From contig CATKYP010000063.1 of assembly GCA_949840855.1 (NCBI GenBank), positions 1-5,791 on the forward strand: a DNA stretch of 5,791 nt. Direction: 5' to 3'. Below are positions 1 to 5,692 of the stretch, in pieces. Source of the DNA: an uncultured Bacilli bacterium (GTDB lineage: Bacteria > Bacillota_I > Bacilli_A > RF39 > UBA660). Position 1 is the first letter of the stretch; each line of letters starts with the position of its first letter. The translations under genes and the position numbers were made by a program. The notes under the pieces were generated by a model. The model was not told where the DNA came from. It made no database searches and worked only from the letters and a program-made list of their open reading frames with translations.

Positions 1-1
1 A

Positions 2-118
2 ATCGACTTAATAGACTATTTGAAAGATAATAAAATTAATTATAATAAAATATACTCTGAAAGGCCAACTTTAAATGATGTTTTCTTAGAACTAACAGGA
101 AAGGAACTTAGGGACTAA
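2..118 (+). CDS. ABC transporter ATP-binding protein, C-terminal end (partial)
   Basis: This is an open frame of 38 codons plus a TAA stop, entering from the left edge; the start and the nucleotide-binding core lie outside the window. The end reads PTLNDVFLELTGKELRD. The P(T/S)L-(N/E)-DVF-L-LTG pattern is the usual tail of ATPases that energise ABC-2 exporters (the DrrA/NatA/LnrL type). Its TAA shares one base with the ATG of the following permease (TAATG), which supports one operon and coupled translation. Walker A, Walker B and signature motifs cannot be checked here, so the family rests on the tail motif and on the two ABC-2 permeases that follow. Confidence 0.88.
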   Translation: MDLIDYLKDNKINYNKIYSERPTLNDVFLELTGKELRD

Positions 119-1299
119 TGTTTTACCATAATTTTAAATATACTATCAAAACTTTATTAAAAGATAGAGCACTTATATTCTGGACTCTAGCATTTCCTCT
201 TATTTTAGGAACACTTTTCAATATGGCATTTTCTGATATAGAAAATAAAGAAAAACTAGAAATTATAGATATAGCCATAATTGATAATACTTATTTTACA
301 AAAAACGAAATATATAAAGAAACATTTTTACATTTAGGAAATAAAAATAATAAAGATAGACTTTTTAATATAAAATACGTAGATGAAGAACAAGCAAAAA
401 AGTTATTAGCAAAGAAAAGAGTAACAGGTTATTTAAAATTAGAAGAAAATTCTAAAAAAGTAGTAATAGCACAAAATGGTATTAATGAGACAATTTTTAA
501 ATATGTAACAGAAGAGATTAATGAACAAGAAAAGATTATAAAAAGCATACTTGAATATAAACTAAAAGATATAAATAGTAGTATAAATTTAGACAAATTT
601 TATAATGACCTATATAAAAATATTAAAGAAACAATGAATAATAATAGAATACAGATAAAAGACATTTCTAGTAATAATTTAAGCTATACAATGATTGAAT
701 TTTATACTCTAATTGCAATGACGTGCTTATATGGTGGCATTCTTGGAATGGTTGCAATTAGTAAAAATCTTGCTAACATTAGTAGTATAGGAAAAAGAGT
801 ATCTATAAGTCCTGTTTCTAAAAAGAAATTAATACTAAGTAGTATTTTGGCAAGTTATATTGTACAAGTTATAGGGATAATTTTATTATTTATTTATACA
901 AATATAATCCTAAAAATAGATTATGGAAATGATTACTTACTAGTTATCCTATTATCACTAGTTGGAACTTTTGCAGGCCTTTGCCTAGGTACCTTTATAG
1001 CTTGCATATTTAAATTAGGTGAAAATACTAAGACAGGAATAATTATTGCACTTACTATGTTCTTTTGCTTTTTATCAGGTATGATGGGGATTACAATGAA
1101 GTACATTATAGATAAAAATATTCCATTATTGAATAAAATAAATCCTGCTAATATGATAACAGATGGGTTTTACTCCTTATATTACTATGATACTAAAACA
1201 AGATTTTACTTCAATGTCATATCGCTATTATTATTTTCAATCATCCTACTATCAATATCAATATTAAGTCTAAGGAGGCAGAAATATGACAACATTTAA
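118..1299 (+). CDS. ABC-2 type transporter permease (first of two)
   Basis: This 393-residue integral membrane protein is probably half of the channel of an ABC exporter driven by the ATPase encoded just upstream. Hydrophobic segments lie at about 18-38, 193-215, 239-262, 273-298, 307-329 and 364-384. The roughly 150 residues between the first and second are charged and should be extracytoplasmic, as in the ABC-2_membrane_3 class. The FPLILGTLF motif in helix 1 and INPANMITDGFYSLYYYD before the last helix match this class. Size and order (ATPase, permease, permease) resemble LnrM of linearmycin-type exporters, but the substrate cannot be read from sequence. The start overlaps the upstream stop by one base; AAGGA at 101-105 is a rather distant ribosome-binding site, so translation probably depends on the upstream gene. 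The last 14 bases overlap the next gene. Confidence 0.9.
   Translation: MFYHNFKYTIKTLLKDRALIFWTLAFPLILGTLFNMAFSDIENKEKLEIIDIAIIDNTYFTKNEIYKETFLHLGNKNNKDRLFNIKYVDEEQAKKLLAKKRVTGYLKLEENSKKVVIAQNGINETIFKYVTEEINEQEKIIKSILEYKLKDINSSINLDKFYNDLYKNIKETMNNNRIQIKDISSNNLSYTMIEFYTLIAMTCLYGGILGMVAISKNLANISSIGKRVSISPVSKKKLILSSILASYIVQVIGIILLFIYTNIILKIDYGNDYLLVILLSLVGTFAGLCLGTFIACIFKLGENTKTGIIIALTMFFCFLSGMMGITMKYIIDKNIPLLNKINPANMITDGFYSLYYYDTKTRFYFNVISLLLFSIILLSISILSLRRQKYDNI
1272..1278 (+). promoter_or_regulatory. Ribosome-binding site of second permease
   Basis: AAGGAGG lies 7 bases before the ATG at 1286 and inside the coding sequence of the upstream permease. It is the strongest Shine-Dalgarno match in the window and fixes the start of the second permease despite the 14-base overlap. 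Confidence 0.88.
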
Positions 1300-2434
1300 A
1301 GCTTTTTTAAAAGTTCTTAATAAAAATAAATTTATAGTAATAATGTATACTGCTATTTTAGTATTTTTTGGAGTATTTAATATGCAAACATCAGATAACT
1401 CTATTGGTTACATTTCAACTAAACCTGATATTTTAATCATTAATAATGATGAAAATAAAGGACTTACTAAAGACTTAATTAACTATATAGAAAAAAATAG
1501 TAACAAAGTAGACATAAAAAATGATGAAGCTTCAATTAATGATGCCCTTTTTTATAGGGATGTCAATTATATAATATATATTCCAAAAGATTTTAGAAAA
1601 GACTTTTTAAAAGGAAACGATACTCAAATAGAAATTAAAAAAACAGGGGACTATCAATCATCTCTTGCTGACATGATCTTAGAAAGATACTTAAAAGTAG
1701 CTAGTACTTATAATGAAGTAATAAAAGATGAGAACTTAATTATTAAAAATATAAATAATACCTTAAAAGATGAAACAGAAATAGAATTAACTTCAACAGT
1801 AGATAAAAATGCTCTTGATAAAGCAGCATACTATTATAATTTCGCTAACTATAGTATTTTAGCAGGATGTGTTTATATAATTTGTATAATATTATCTAGT
1901 TTTAATAACAATATGATTAGAAAAAGAACAATTATTAGTAGCACCAGTAGTAGAAGTTTTAATAGAACTCTTTTAATAGCAAATAGTCTTTTTGCTATCA
2001 CCTTATGGTTATTTTATGTTATATTAAGCTTTATCTTAGTAGGAAATATTATGTTTACTATAAGTGGATTATTTTTCATTTTGAATTCCCTAGTATTTAG
2101 TATTTGTGCCTTAACATTAGCCTTTTTAATAGGGAATATTAGTAATAATAAAAATGCGCTTAATGGGATTGTTAATGTAATAGCACTAGGTTCAAGCTTC
2201 TTATGTGGAGCTTTTGTACCAACAGAATATCTACCAGATCTAGTCTTAAAAATAGCACACGTTTTACCATCATATTATTTTATAAATACTAATAACTTAC
2301 TTACAAAAATAGAAAAGTTTAATTTGATTTCCCTAAAACCAGTTTTAATTAATATTGCAATAATATTAGTATTTACTATAATATTCATAGTTCTAACTAA
2401 TATTATATTCAAAAGAAAAAATAAGTTATCTTAA
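1286..2434 (+). CDS. ABC-2 type transporter permease (second of two)
   Basis: This 382-residue membrane protein probably pairs with the preceding permease to form a heterodimeric channel. Hydrophobic segments lie at about 15-33, 187-207, 228-252, 260-284, 290-310 and 353-374, with a polar domain of about 150 residues after the first. The stretch at 302-335, containing FLCGAFVPTEYLPD and then AHVLPSYYF, is the conserved ABC-2 pattern of a helix, a G-x-F-x-P loop and a re-entrant P-S/T-Y-Y segment. The start is set by AAGGAGG seven bases upstream. It is the last gene of the operon: a terminator-like hairpin follows and the next gene is on the other strand. By architecture it corresponds to LnrN in LnrLMN-like exporters; drug or bacteriocin export and self-protection are possible roles, unproven here. 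Confidence 0.9.
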   Translation: MTTFKAFLKVLNKNKFIVIMYTAILVFFGVFNMQTSDNSIGYISTKPDILIINNDENKGLTKDLINYIEKNSNKVDIKNDEASINDALFYRDVNYIIYIPKDFRKDFLKGNDTQIEIKKTGDYQSSLADMILERYLKVASTYNEVIKDENLIIKNINNTLKDETEIELTSTVDKNALDKAAYYYNFANYSILAGCVYIICIILSSFNNNMIRKRTIISSTSSRSFNRTLLIANSLFAITLWLFYVILSFILVGNIMFTISGLFFILNSLVFSICALTLAFLIGNISNNKNALNGIVNVIALGSSFLCGAFVPTEYLPDLVLKIAHVLPSYYFINTNNLLTKIEKFNLISLKPVLINIAIILVFTIIFIVLTNIIFKRKNKLS

Positions 2435-2437
2435 TCT

Positions 2438-2470
2438 AAAGTAGTATAGAAGTATATTGCTTTTTATTTT
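2438..2470 (+). terminator. Intrinsic terminator of the ABC exporter operon
   Basis: Four bases after the TAA at 2434, GTAGTATA (2441-2448) pairs with TATATTGC (2453-2460) around a GAAG loop. There are eight pairs, two of them G-U. The flanking AAA (2438-2440) can extend the stem into the T tract TTTTTATTTT (2461-2470). The stem is AU-rich and therefore weak, but position and T tract fit a rho-independent terminator. Confidence 0.62.
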
Positions 2471-2488
2471 GCAACATTCTAAGTACAT

Positions 2489-2516
2489 AAAAAAACTTAA
2501 TCTTTTTAAGACTAAG
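2489..2516 (-). terminator. Intrinsic terminator of the transglutaminase-like gene
   Basis: Read on the minus strand just after the stop at 2531, CTTAGTCTT (2516-2508) pairs with AAGATTAAG (2504-2496) around an AAA loop. The nine pairs include one G-U and are followed by seven T (2495-2489). On the plus strand the wobble becomes an A-C mismatch and there is no T tract, so the signal is directional. Confidence 0.82.
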
Positions 2517-2530
2517 TGCCATATAAAATA

Positions 2531-3460
2531 TTATGTGCTACTTTCACTTTCTACTAATTCACTGTATACTTCTTTTGAAAAATTATGTTCACTTTTTTCA
2601 ATTTCGAATAATTTGCTAGTATTTATAAGAAAGAAATCACTTTCTATTAAATTAGTACCATCTTGAGTTACAGGATCATCCCAAGTAAGGTCTAAATGAT
2701 ACCAAACATCATCTATTAAAACAGCATTCCATACGTGATTATCAGAAGAAATCTTATAATTAACAAGCCCCATATCTGTTAATATTATCGCCATAGCATC
2801 AGTATATCCACCACAAAGTGAATAACCTTCAAGAAGAGTACCATAAGCTGTATCTGATTTATATTTTATAACACTATTATCACTTCTATTAGAATCATAC
2901 TTTGTATTATCAATAATATAGTCATGATAAACCTTAATTTGCTCTTTTACTGATAGTTCCTTGTTATATAACTTTTTTTCAATTTCTTTAATCTTTTCGC
3001 TTACTTTTTCTATATCTTTTTCTGAGTATGTATTAAAAGCTTTAATAGTAACTCGGCCACTTGTATCATATGTAGTCTCAATGTGTTTAAAACCATTATA
3101 TGGATGAACAAAATTATTTATATTGGATAAAGTTACTTGATCGTTCGCTAAATATTTTACATCATTTATACAGTTTTTATAAGAAGAAGTAGGACAGTAG
3201 AATGTAAATACATCTTTTCCCGCATTAATAGTAGTATAGTAAATATTATATAAATCTTGAATATTATTAGGAGAAAAATCATCAGTATTTTGGACAAAAT
3301 TAAAATCATAATTTCTATAATAACTATTTTTTTTAGAAAGTGTAACAATAGTCTCTGTTTTAACAAAGTATTTATTATATACTCTAACAAAATCATCTCT
3401 ATATAAATATGTAATACCCAGTGCTATACATAAAAGTCCTGTAATTAAAAATTTCTTCAT
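2531..3460 (-). CDS. Secreted or membrane-anchored transglutaminase-like protein
   Basis: This is a 309-residue protein. Residues 1-20 (MKKFLITGLL, then a hydrophobic run) form a signal peptide or N-terminal anchor. Cys11 lies in GLLC, a poor lipobox, so a lipoprotein is unlikely. A divergent region (about 25-145) and a charged helical stretch (about 145-182) precede the transglutaminase-like core at about 200-265. That core has the full triad: Cys216 in GYSLCGGYTDAM, His242 in NHVWNAV and Asp257 in YHLDLTWDDP. This arrangement is typical of extracytoplasmic transglutaminase-like (PF01841-type) proteins, which act as cysteine proteases, peptidases or crosslinkers, often at the cell wall. The substrate is unknown. 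The start has a ribosome-binding site AGGGTGA (3475-3469) eight bases upstream. The gene is monocistronic with its own terminator and is divergent from the 166-codon gene. Confidence 0.88.
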   Translation of the reverse strand: MKKFLITGLLCIALGITYLYRDDFVRVYNKYFVKTETIVTLSKKNSYYRNYDFNFVQNTDDFSPNNIQDLYNIYYTTINAGKDVFTFYCPTSSYKNCINDVKYLANDQVTLSNINNFVHPYNGFKHIETTYDTSGRVTIKAFNTYSEKDIEKVSEKIKEIEKKLYNKELSVKEQIKVYHDYIIDNTKYDSNRSDNSVIKYKSDTAYGTLLEGYSLCGGYTDAMAIILTDMGLVNYKISSDNHVWNAVLIDDVWYHLDLTWDDPVTQDGTNLIESDFFLINTSKLFEIEKSEHNFSKEVYSELVESESST

Positions 3461-3480
3461 CTATATCTTCACCCTATATA

Positions 3481-3490
3481 TAGTATACTA
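3481..3490. repeat. 10-bp palindrome TAGTATACTA
   Basis: This perfect palindrome lies about 20 bases upstream of the transglutaminase-like start. On the minus strand it contains TATACT, a five-of-six match to a sigma-A -10 box, but no good -35 lies 16-18 bases further upstream. It may be the -10 region of that gene, a small operator, or chance in AT-rich DNA. Confidence 0.35.
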
Positions 3491-3528
3491 CAAAATGTTC
3501 TGTTATAACTATCATATATGTAAATTGA

Positions 3529-3544
3529 TGTAAAGAATTTTACA
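3529..3544. repeat. Inverted repeat TGTAAA-N4-TTTACA
   Basis: Six perfect base pairs of symmetry surround a GAAT spacer in the middle of the divergent intergenic region. The size and symmetry suit a dimeric regulator binding site serving either flanking gene. It resembles a GlnR/TnrA box but is one base too short (the TGTNA to TNACA spacing is 6, not 7), so I do not assign a regulator. Confidence 0.4.
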
Positions 3545-3596
3545 CATTTATTTTACTAATACTCAATTATACTAATCAATTTTCAGTATAATATTT

Positions 3597-3630
3597 AAGG
3601 CGGAAATATACGAAAAAAAATGTTTGCCTT
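3597..3630 (+). other. Possible stem-loop upstream of the 166-codon gene
   Basis: AAGGCGGA (3597-3604) can pair with TTTGCCTT (3623-3630): eight pairs including two G-U, with an 18-base A-rich loop. It starts five bases after a TATAAT (3587-3592), so it could form the 5' end of a longer leader transcript. The right arm also overlaps the -35 of a second candidate promoter. The T run after it is short (four T counting the stem), so it is at best a weak attenuator. Confidence 0.25.
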
Positions 3631-3652
3631 TTCTGACTTAATATGATAGTAT
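3624..3652 (+). promoter_or_regulatory. Candidate sigma-A promoter of the 166-codon gene
   Basis: TTGCCT (3624-3629) and TAGTAT (3647-3652) are separated by 17 bases, each matching consensus at four of six positions. Transcription would begin near 3659, just before the AAGGAGA ribosome-binding site (3662-3668). A better -10, TATAAT at 3587-3592, lies further upstream but lacks a recognisable -35. Either or both may be used. Confidence 0.33.
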
Positions 3653-3677
3653 AAGCAAGGGAAGGAGATATGTTATA

Positions 3678-4178
3678 ATGATTTTAGAAAGAAATGATAA
3701 TACCTTAAATATAGAGCAAATAAAACATTTTTTAGCCATTTCAGGAATATGTGGCGATTTAAGTGGCTATAATTGCTGTATACTAAATTATGCATTTAAA
3801 GCAATTAAGGAATATAGTAATGGAATGGATAATAATAATAGCAACATTATATCATTAGAAACAAATTGCGCAAACAAGATTTTAGTTAATATTGTCAATA
3901 AGAAAAATTATGATAGTAAATATGATTATACTAACTTAGAACTTACTTGGAAAAGAGATATTGATACTACTAACATTGATTTTATTTACAATAATAATGA
4001 ATTAAACGAAATAAAAAGAACGTACGCAAAAGAGGAACTAGTAACCGACTCAGGTTATCAAACTAAAACGATATCAGAAAGTTATTCTACTATTTCTAAT
4101 ATAAAGGATAATAAAAAGTTAAATATTTCTGTCTCTTCATTATTAGGTAATAGTAAGCAATTTGTAAAAACAAAATAA
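3678..4178 (+). CDS. Hypothetical protein of 166 residues, unrecognised
   Basis: I do not recognise this protein. It is very likely a real gene: AAGGAGA (3662-3668) lies nine bases before the ATG, the frame is open for 166 codons with the same A/T-biased codon use as its neighbours, and a hairpin terminator follows. An earlier ATG at 3670 meets a stop after two codons, so 3678 is the start. Residues 10-45 look helical and amphipathic and hold three of four cysteines (Cys25, Cys33, Cys34; the fourth is Cys64). The remainder is polar, rich in Asn, Lys, Ser and Thr, with probable beta strands at about 67-75, 85-92 and 99-104 and a low-complexity tail. There is no signal peptide or membrane helix, so it is probably cytoplasmic. 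It is divergent from the transglutaminase-like gene and convergent with rpsT; neither gives a functional clue. Confidence 0.72.
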   Translation: MILERNDNTLNIEQIKHFLAISGICGDLSGYNCCILNYAFKAIKEYSNGMDNNNSNIISLETNCANKILVNIVNKKNYDSKYDYTNLELTWKRDIDTTNIDFIYNNNELNEIKRTYAKEELVTDSGYQTKTISESYSTISNIKDNKKLNISVSSLLGNSKQFVKTK

Positions 4179-4198
4179 AATATTAATAAATAATAAAA

Positions 4199-4226
4199 TA
4201 GGGGGATAAGCTCCTACTTTTATTTT
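4199..4226 (+). terminator. Intrinsic terminator of the 166-codon gene
   Basis: TAGGGG (4199-4204) pairs with CTCCTA (4211-4216), six pairs with one G-U, around a GATAAG loop. A tail CTTTTATTTT (4217-4226) follows, whose T residues could also pair with the AAAA before the stem. It lies 20 bases after the stop at 4178. The minus-strand version has an A-C mismatch but also a T-rich tail, so it may weakly back up termination of rpsT. Confidence 0.7.
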
Positions 4227-4231
4227 GCAAT

Positions 4232-4259
4232 AAAAAAGAATAATTATTATTAATTATTC
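4232..4259 (-). terminator. Intrinsic terminator overlapping the rpsT stop codon
   Basis: A perfect 9-bp inverted repeat (GAATAATTA at 4238-4246 with its complement at 4251-4259, four-base loop) is followed on the minus strand by TTTTTT (4237-4232). The stem includes the rpsT stop codon (4256-4254). It is almost entirely A-T, but its perfect symmetry, position and T tract fit termination of rpsT. Confidence 0.68.
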
Positions 4260-4517
4260 CATAGCATTTTTAGATTTTGTTAATCTACTCTTAAGACGAG
4301 CAGCCTTATTTTTATGAACAAGTCCAGAACTTACTGCCTTATCAATTCTTTGAACAGCAATATTTAATCTATTGCTAGCTTCTTCTACATTTCCATCTTT
4401 AACACTTTTCTCAAATTTCTTAATAGCAGTTTTCATACTAGAAGTAACAAAAGTATTAACTACTTCCTTTTTCTTGTTACTACGAACGCGCTTTTTAGCA
4501 CTCATAATATTTGGCAT
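4254..4517 (-). CDS. rpsT: 30S ribosomal protein S20
   Basis: This 87-residue protein is the normal length for bS20, which binds 16S rRNA and helps assemble the small subunit. The N-terminus MPNIMSAKKRVRSNKKK is the family signature (usual form M-A/P-N-I-K-S-A-x-K-R), followed by TAIKKFEKSV and the conserved tail LVHKNKAARLKSRL. Met5 stands where Lys is usual, a mild variation. The start is fixed by GAGGTGA (4528-4522), four bases upstream, and by the conserved MPNI; Met5 is not the start. Divergent rpsT and gpr are a common Firmicutes arrangement. It is expected to be constitutive and growth-rate dependent, while its divergent neighbour is a sporulation gene. Confidence 0.97.
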   Translation of the reverse strand: MPNIMSAKKRVRSNKKKEVVNTFVTSSMKTAIKKFEKSVKDGNVEEASNRLNIAVQRIDKAVSSGLVHKNKAARLKSRLTKSKNAME

Positions 4518-4549
4518 TTTTTCACCTCACTTTGTATATAAACAAACTA

Positions 4550-4578
4550 ATTCTATCAAACTTTTAAACAAAATGCAA
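4550..4578 (-). promoter_or_regulatory. Candidate sigma-A promoter of rpsT
   Basis: On the minus strand, TTGCAT (4578-4573) and TAGAAT (4555-4550) are 17 bases apart. The -10 matches TATAAT at five of six positions and the -35 matches at three (TTG). Transcription would begin near 4543, leaving a leader of about 25 bases with the GAGGTGA site. The -35 overlaps the possible -35 of gpr on the other strand. Confidence 0.42.
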
Positions 4579-4605
4579 ATAAAATAGGAAATTTTATTCA
4601 TACTA
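4575..4605 (+). promoter_or_regulatory. Candidate forespore (sigma-G/sigma-F) promoter of gpr
   Basis: CATACTA (4599-4605) matches the CATNHTA -10 element used by forespore sigma factors exactly. GCAAA (4575-4579), 19 bases upstream, is an imperfect match to the GNATR -35. Established knowledge: gpr is a forespore gene in Bacillus. Caveat: the start site would fall near 4611, giving a leader of about 10 bases that barely includes the AGGTGA site (4611-4616). An alternative is GTATA (4534-4538), 18 bases before CAAACTT (4557-4563), which has a perfect -35 but a poor -10 and gives a longer leader. Confidence 0.42.
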
Positions 4606-4620
4606 ATATTAGGTGATAAG

Positions 4621-5652
4621 ATGAGAGAAATAGATTTAGGAAAGCTTAATTTAAGAACAGACCTAATAATAGATGATTTTAAAGATGAGGAAACACTAAA
4701 GAAAATTAAATATAAAAGAAAAGATATAACTAAAGAAATAATAGTAGAAGAATTAGTAATTGACGAGAAATCATCACAGATAACAAATAAAGTACCAGGA
4801 TTATATAAAAATATTTCATTTAAAGATATAACAGATAGCACAAACTTTAAATTAGTAGAAGAAACATTTACCAGTACTCTTATAAGTTTTTTAGAAGAAT
4901 TAAATATAAAAGAAACTTCTTCTTGTTTAGTAATAGGCTTAGGAAATGTAAAGTCTACACCAGATGCTTTAGGACCTAAAACAGTAGAACAGATAATAGT
5001 AACTCATCATATATTAAAAATAGGCTCTCTTGAAGAAGGATACAGAGACACATCTATTTTAATACCAGGTGTTACAGGGACAACTGGAATAGAAACTAAA
5101 GATATTATCTACGGTGTAAAAGAACTTATAAAGCCAGATTTTCTAATAGTAATAGATGCTTTAAAAACTACAAAAACATCAAGAATTAATCAAACTATTC
5201 AAATAAGTAATAGTGGTATAGCACCTGGAAGTGGGGTAGGAAATACTAGAAGTGCTTTAACAAAAGAAACCCTAAATGTTCCTGTAATAACAATTGGCGT
5301 TCCTACTATAATTGATTCAGTAACAATAGTGATAGATACATTAAACTATATCTTAAAAAAAATAAGCTATGATAAAGATAATATTAATAATCCCAGAAAT
5401 AAAATGGCTATTACTAAAGACTATGAAAACTATAATAAAGAATTAACAGATAGTGAAAAGGAAAAGATACTGGGATTAATAGGAACACTTGACGAGGAAA
5501 GTCTAAAATCACTTTTAAATGAAGTACTAAATCCTCTAGACTATAATTTTATGGTAACACCTAAAGAAATAGACTTTTTAATAGACAAATTATCTAATTT
5601 ATTAAGTTCAGGTATAAATAAGACTCTTCATAAAATAAAGCGACAAAATTAA
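4621..5652 (+). CDS. gpr: Germination protease (spore GPR endopeptidase)
   Basis: GPR cleaves the small acid-soluble proteins that coat spore DNA, early in germination. It is made in the forespore as a zymogen and activates itself late in sporulation. The length of 343 residues is normal. LRTDLIID at 11-18 corresponds to the autoprocessing region of Bacillus GPR (VRTDLAVE); by analogy the propeptide would be residues 1-14. The two catalytic-type Asp residues are present: Asp115 in VKSTPDALGPK and Asp179 in FLIVIDALKT. Other conserved blocks are VIGLGN (104-109), ILIPGVTGTTGIET (146-159) and APGSGVGNTR (201-210), with a C-terminal helical region. The start follows AGGTGA (4611-4616), four bases before the ATG. 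The gene is divergent from rpsT and is followed after 40 bases by a spoIIP-like start. No truncation or missing key residue is seen. Confidence 0.96.
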   Translation: MREIDLGKLNLRTDLIIDDFKDEETLKKIKYKRKDITKEIIVEELVIDEKSSQITNKVPGLYKNISFKDITDSTNFKLVEETFTSTLISFLEELNIKETSSCLVIGLGNVKSTPDALGPKTVEQIIVTHHILKIGSLEEGYRDTSILIPGVTGTTGIETKDIIYGVKELIKPDFLIVIDALKTTKTSRINQTIQISNSGIAPGSGVGNTRSALTKETLNVPVITIGVPTIIDSVTIVIDTLNYILKKISYDKDNINNPRNKMAITKDYENYNKELTDSEKEKILGLIGTLDEESLKSLLNEVLNPLDYNFMVTPKEIDFLIDKLSNLLSSGINKTLHKIKRQN

Positions 5653-5653
5653 A

Positions 5654-5687
5654 CACCTACAAGTATTAAACTTAAATAAAGTAGGTG
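5654..5687 (+). promoter_or_regulatory. Hairpin that would sequester the downstream ribosome-binding site
   Basis: CACCTAC (5654-5660) and GTAGGTG (5681-5687) form a perfect 7-bp stem with four G-C pairs and a 20-base loop, which can itself fold a small AAGT/ACTT stem. The right arm contains most of AGGTGA (5683-5688), the ribosome-binding site of the GTG start at 5693. The left arm begins two bases after the gpr stop, so a ribosome ending gpr would cover it. No T tract follows, so it is not a terminator. Control of translation is an inference from this geometry. Confidence 0.55.
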
Positions 5688-5692
5688 ATAAT

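Noticed and set aside
2457..2666. Open frame of 69 codons on the plus strand
   Set aside because: It runs antisense to the terminator and 3' end of the transglutaminase-like gene, has no ribosome-binding site and encodes no recognisable protein.
3166..3396. Open frame of 76 codons on the minus strand
   Set aside because: It lies in another frame of the transglutaminase-like gene on the same strand; its Leu/Ile-rich product is what AT-rich shadow frames give.
2531..3460. Lipoprotein reading of the transglutaminase-like protein
   Set aside because: Cys11 is preceded by Leu in GLLC, which does not fit the lipobox; an uncleaved anchor or an ordinary signal peptide is more likely.
3529..3544. 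GlnR/TnrA nitrogen-regulator box
   Set aside because: The half-sites TGTNA and TNACA are present, but the spacing is six bases instead of seven, and neither flanking gene suggests nitrogen control.
3611..3626. LexA (SOS) box, CGAA followed by TGTTTG
   Set aside because: The half-sites span 16 bases rather than the 14 of the Firmicutes CGAAC-N4-GTTCG box, and the downstream gene is not a recognisable SOS gene.
4372..4587. Open frame of 71 codons on the plus strand
   Set aside because: It is antisense to rpsT and its promoter region; rpsT is certain.
4527..4841. Open frame of 104 codons on the minus strand
   Set aside because: It is antisense to the start of gpr and its product is low-complexity and Ser/Ile-rich; gpr is certain.
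5611..5636. Sigma-E or sigma-K promoter for the spoIIP-like gene (CATAAAAT at 5629-5636)
   Set aside because: The -10 fits CATAnnnT, but the nearest ATA (5614-5616) is only 12 bases upstream instead of about 16-18, and no AC element lies at the sigma-K distance.
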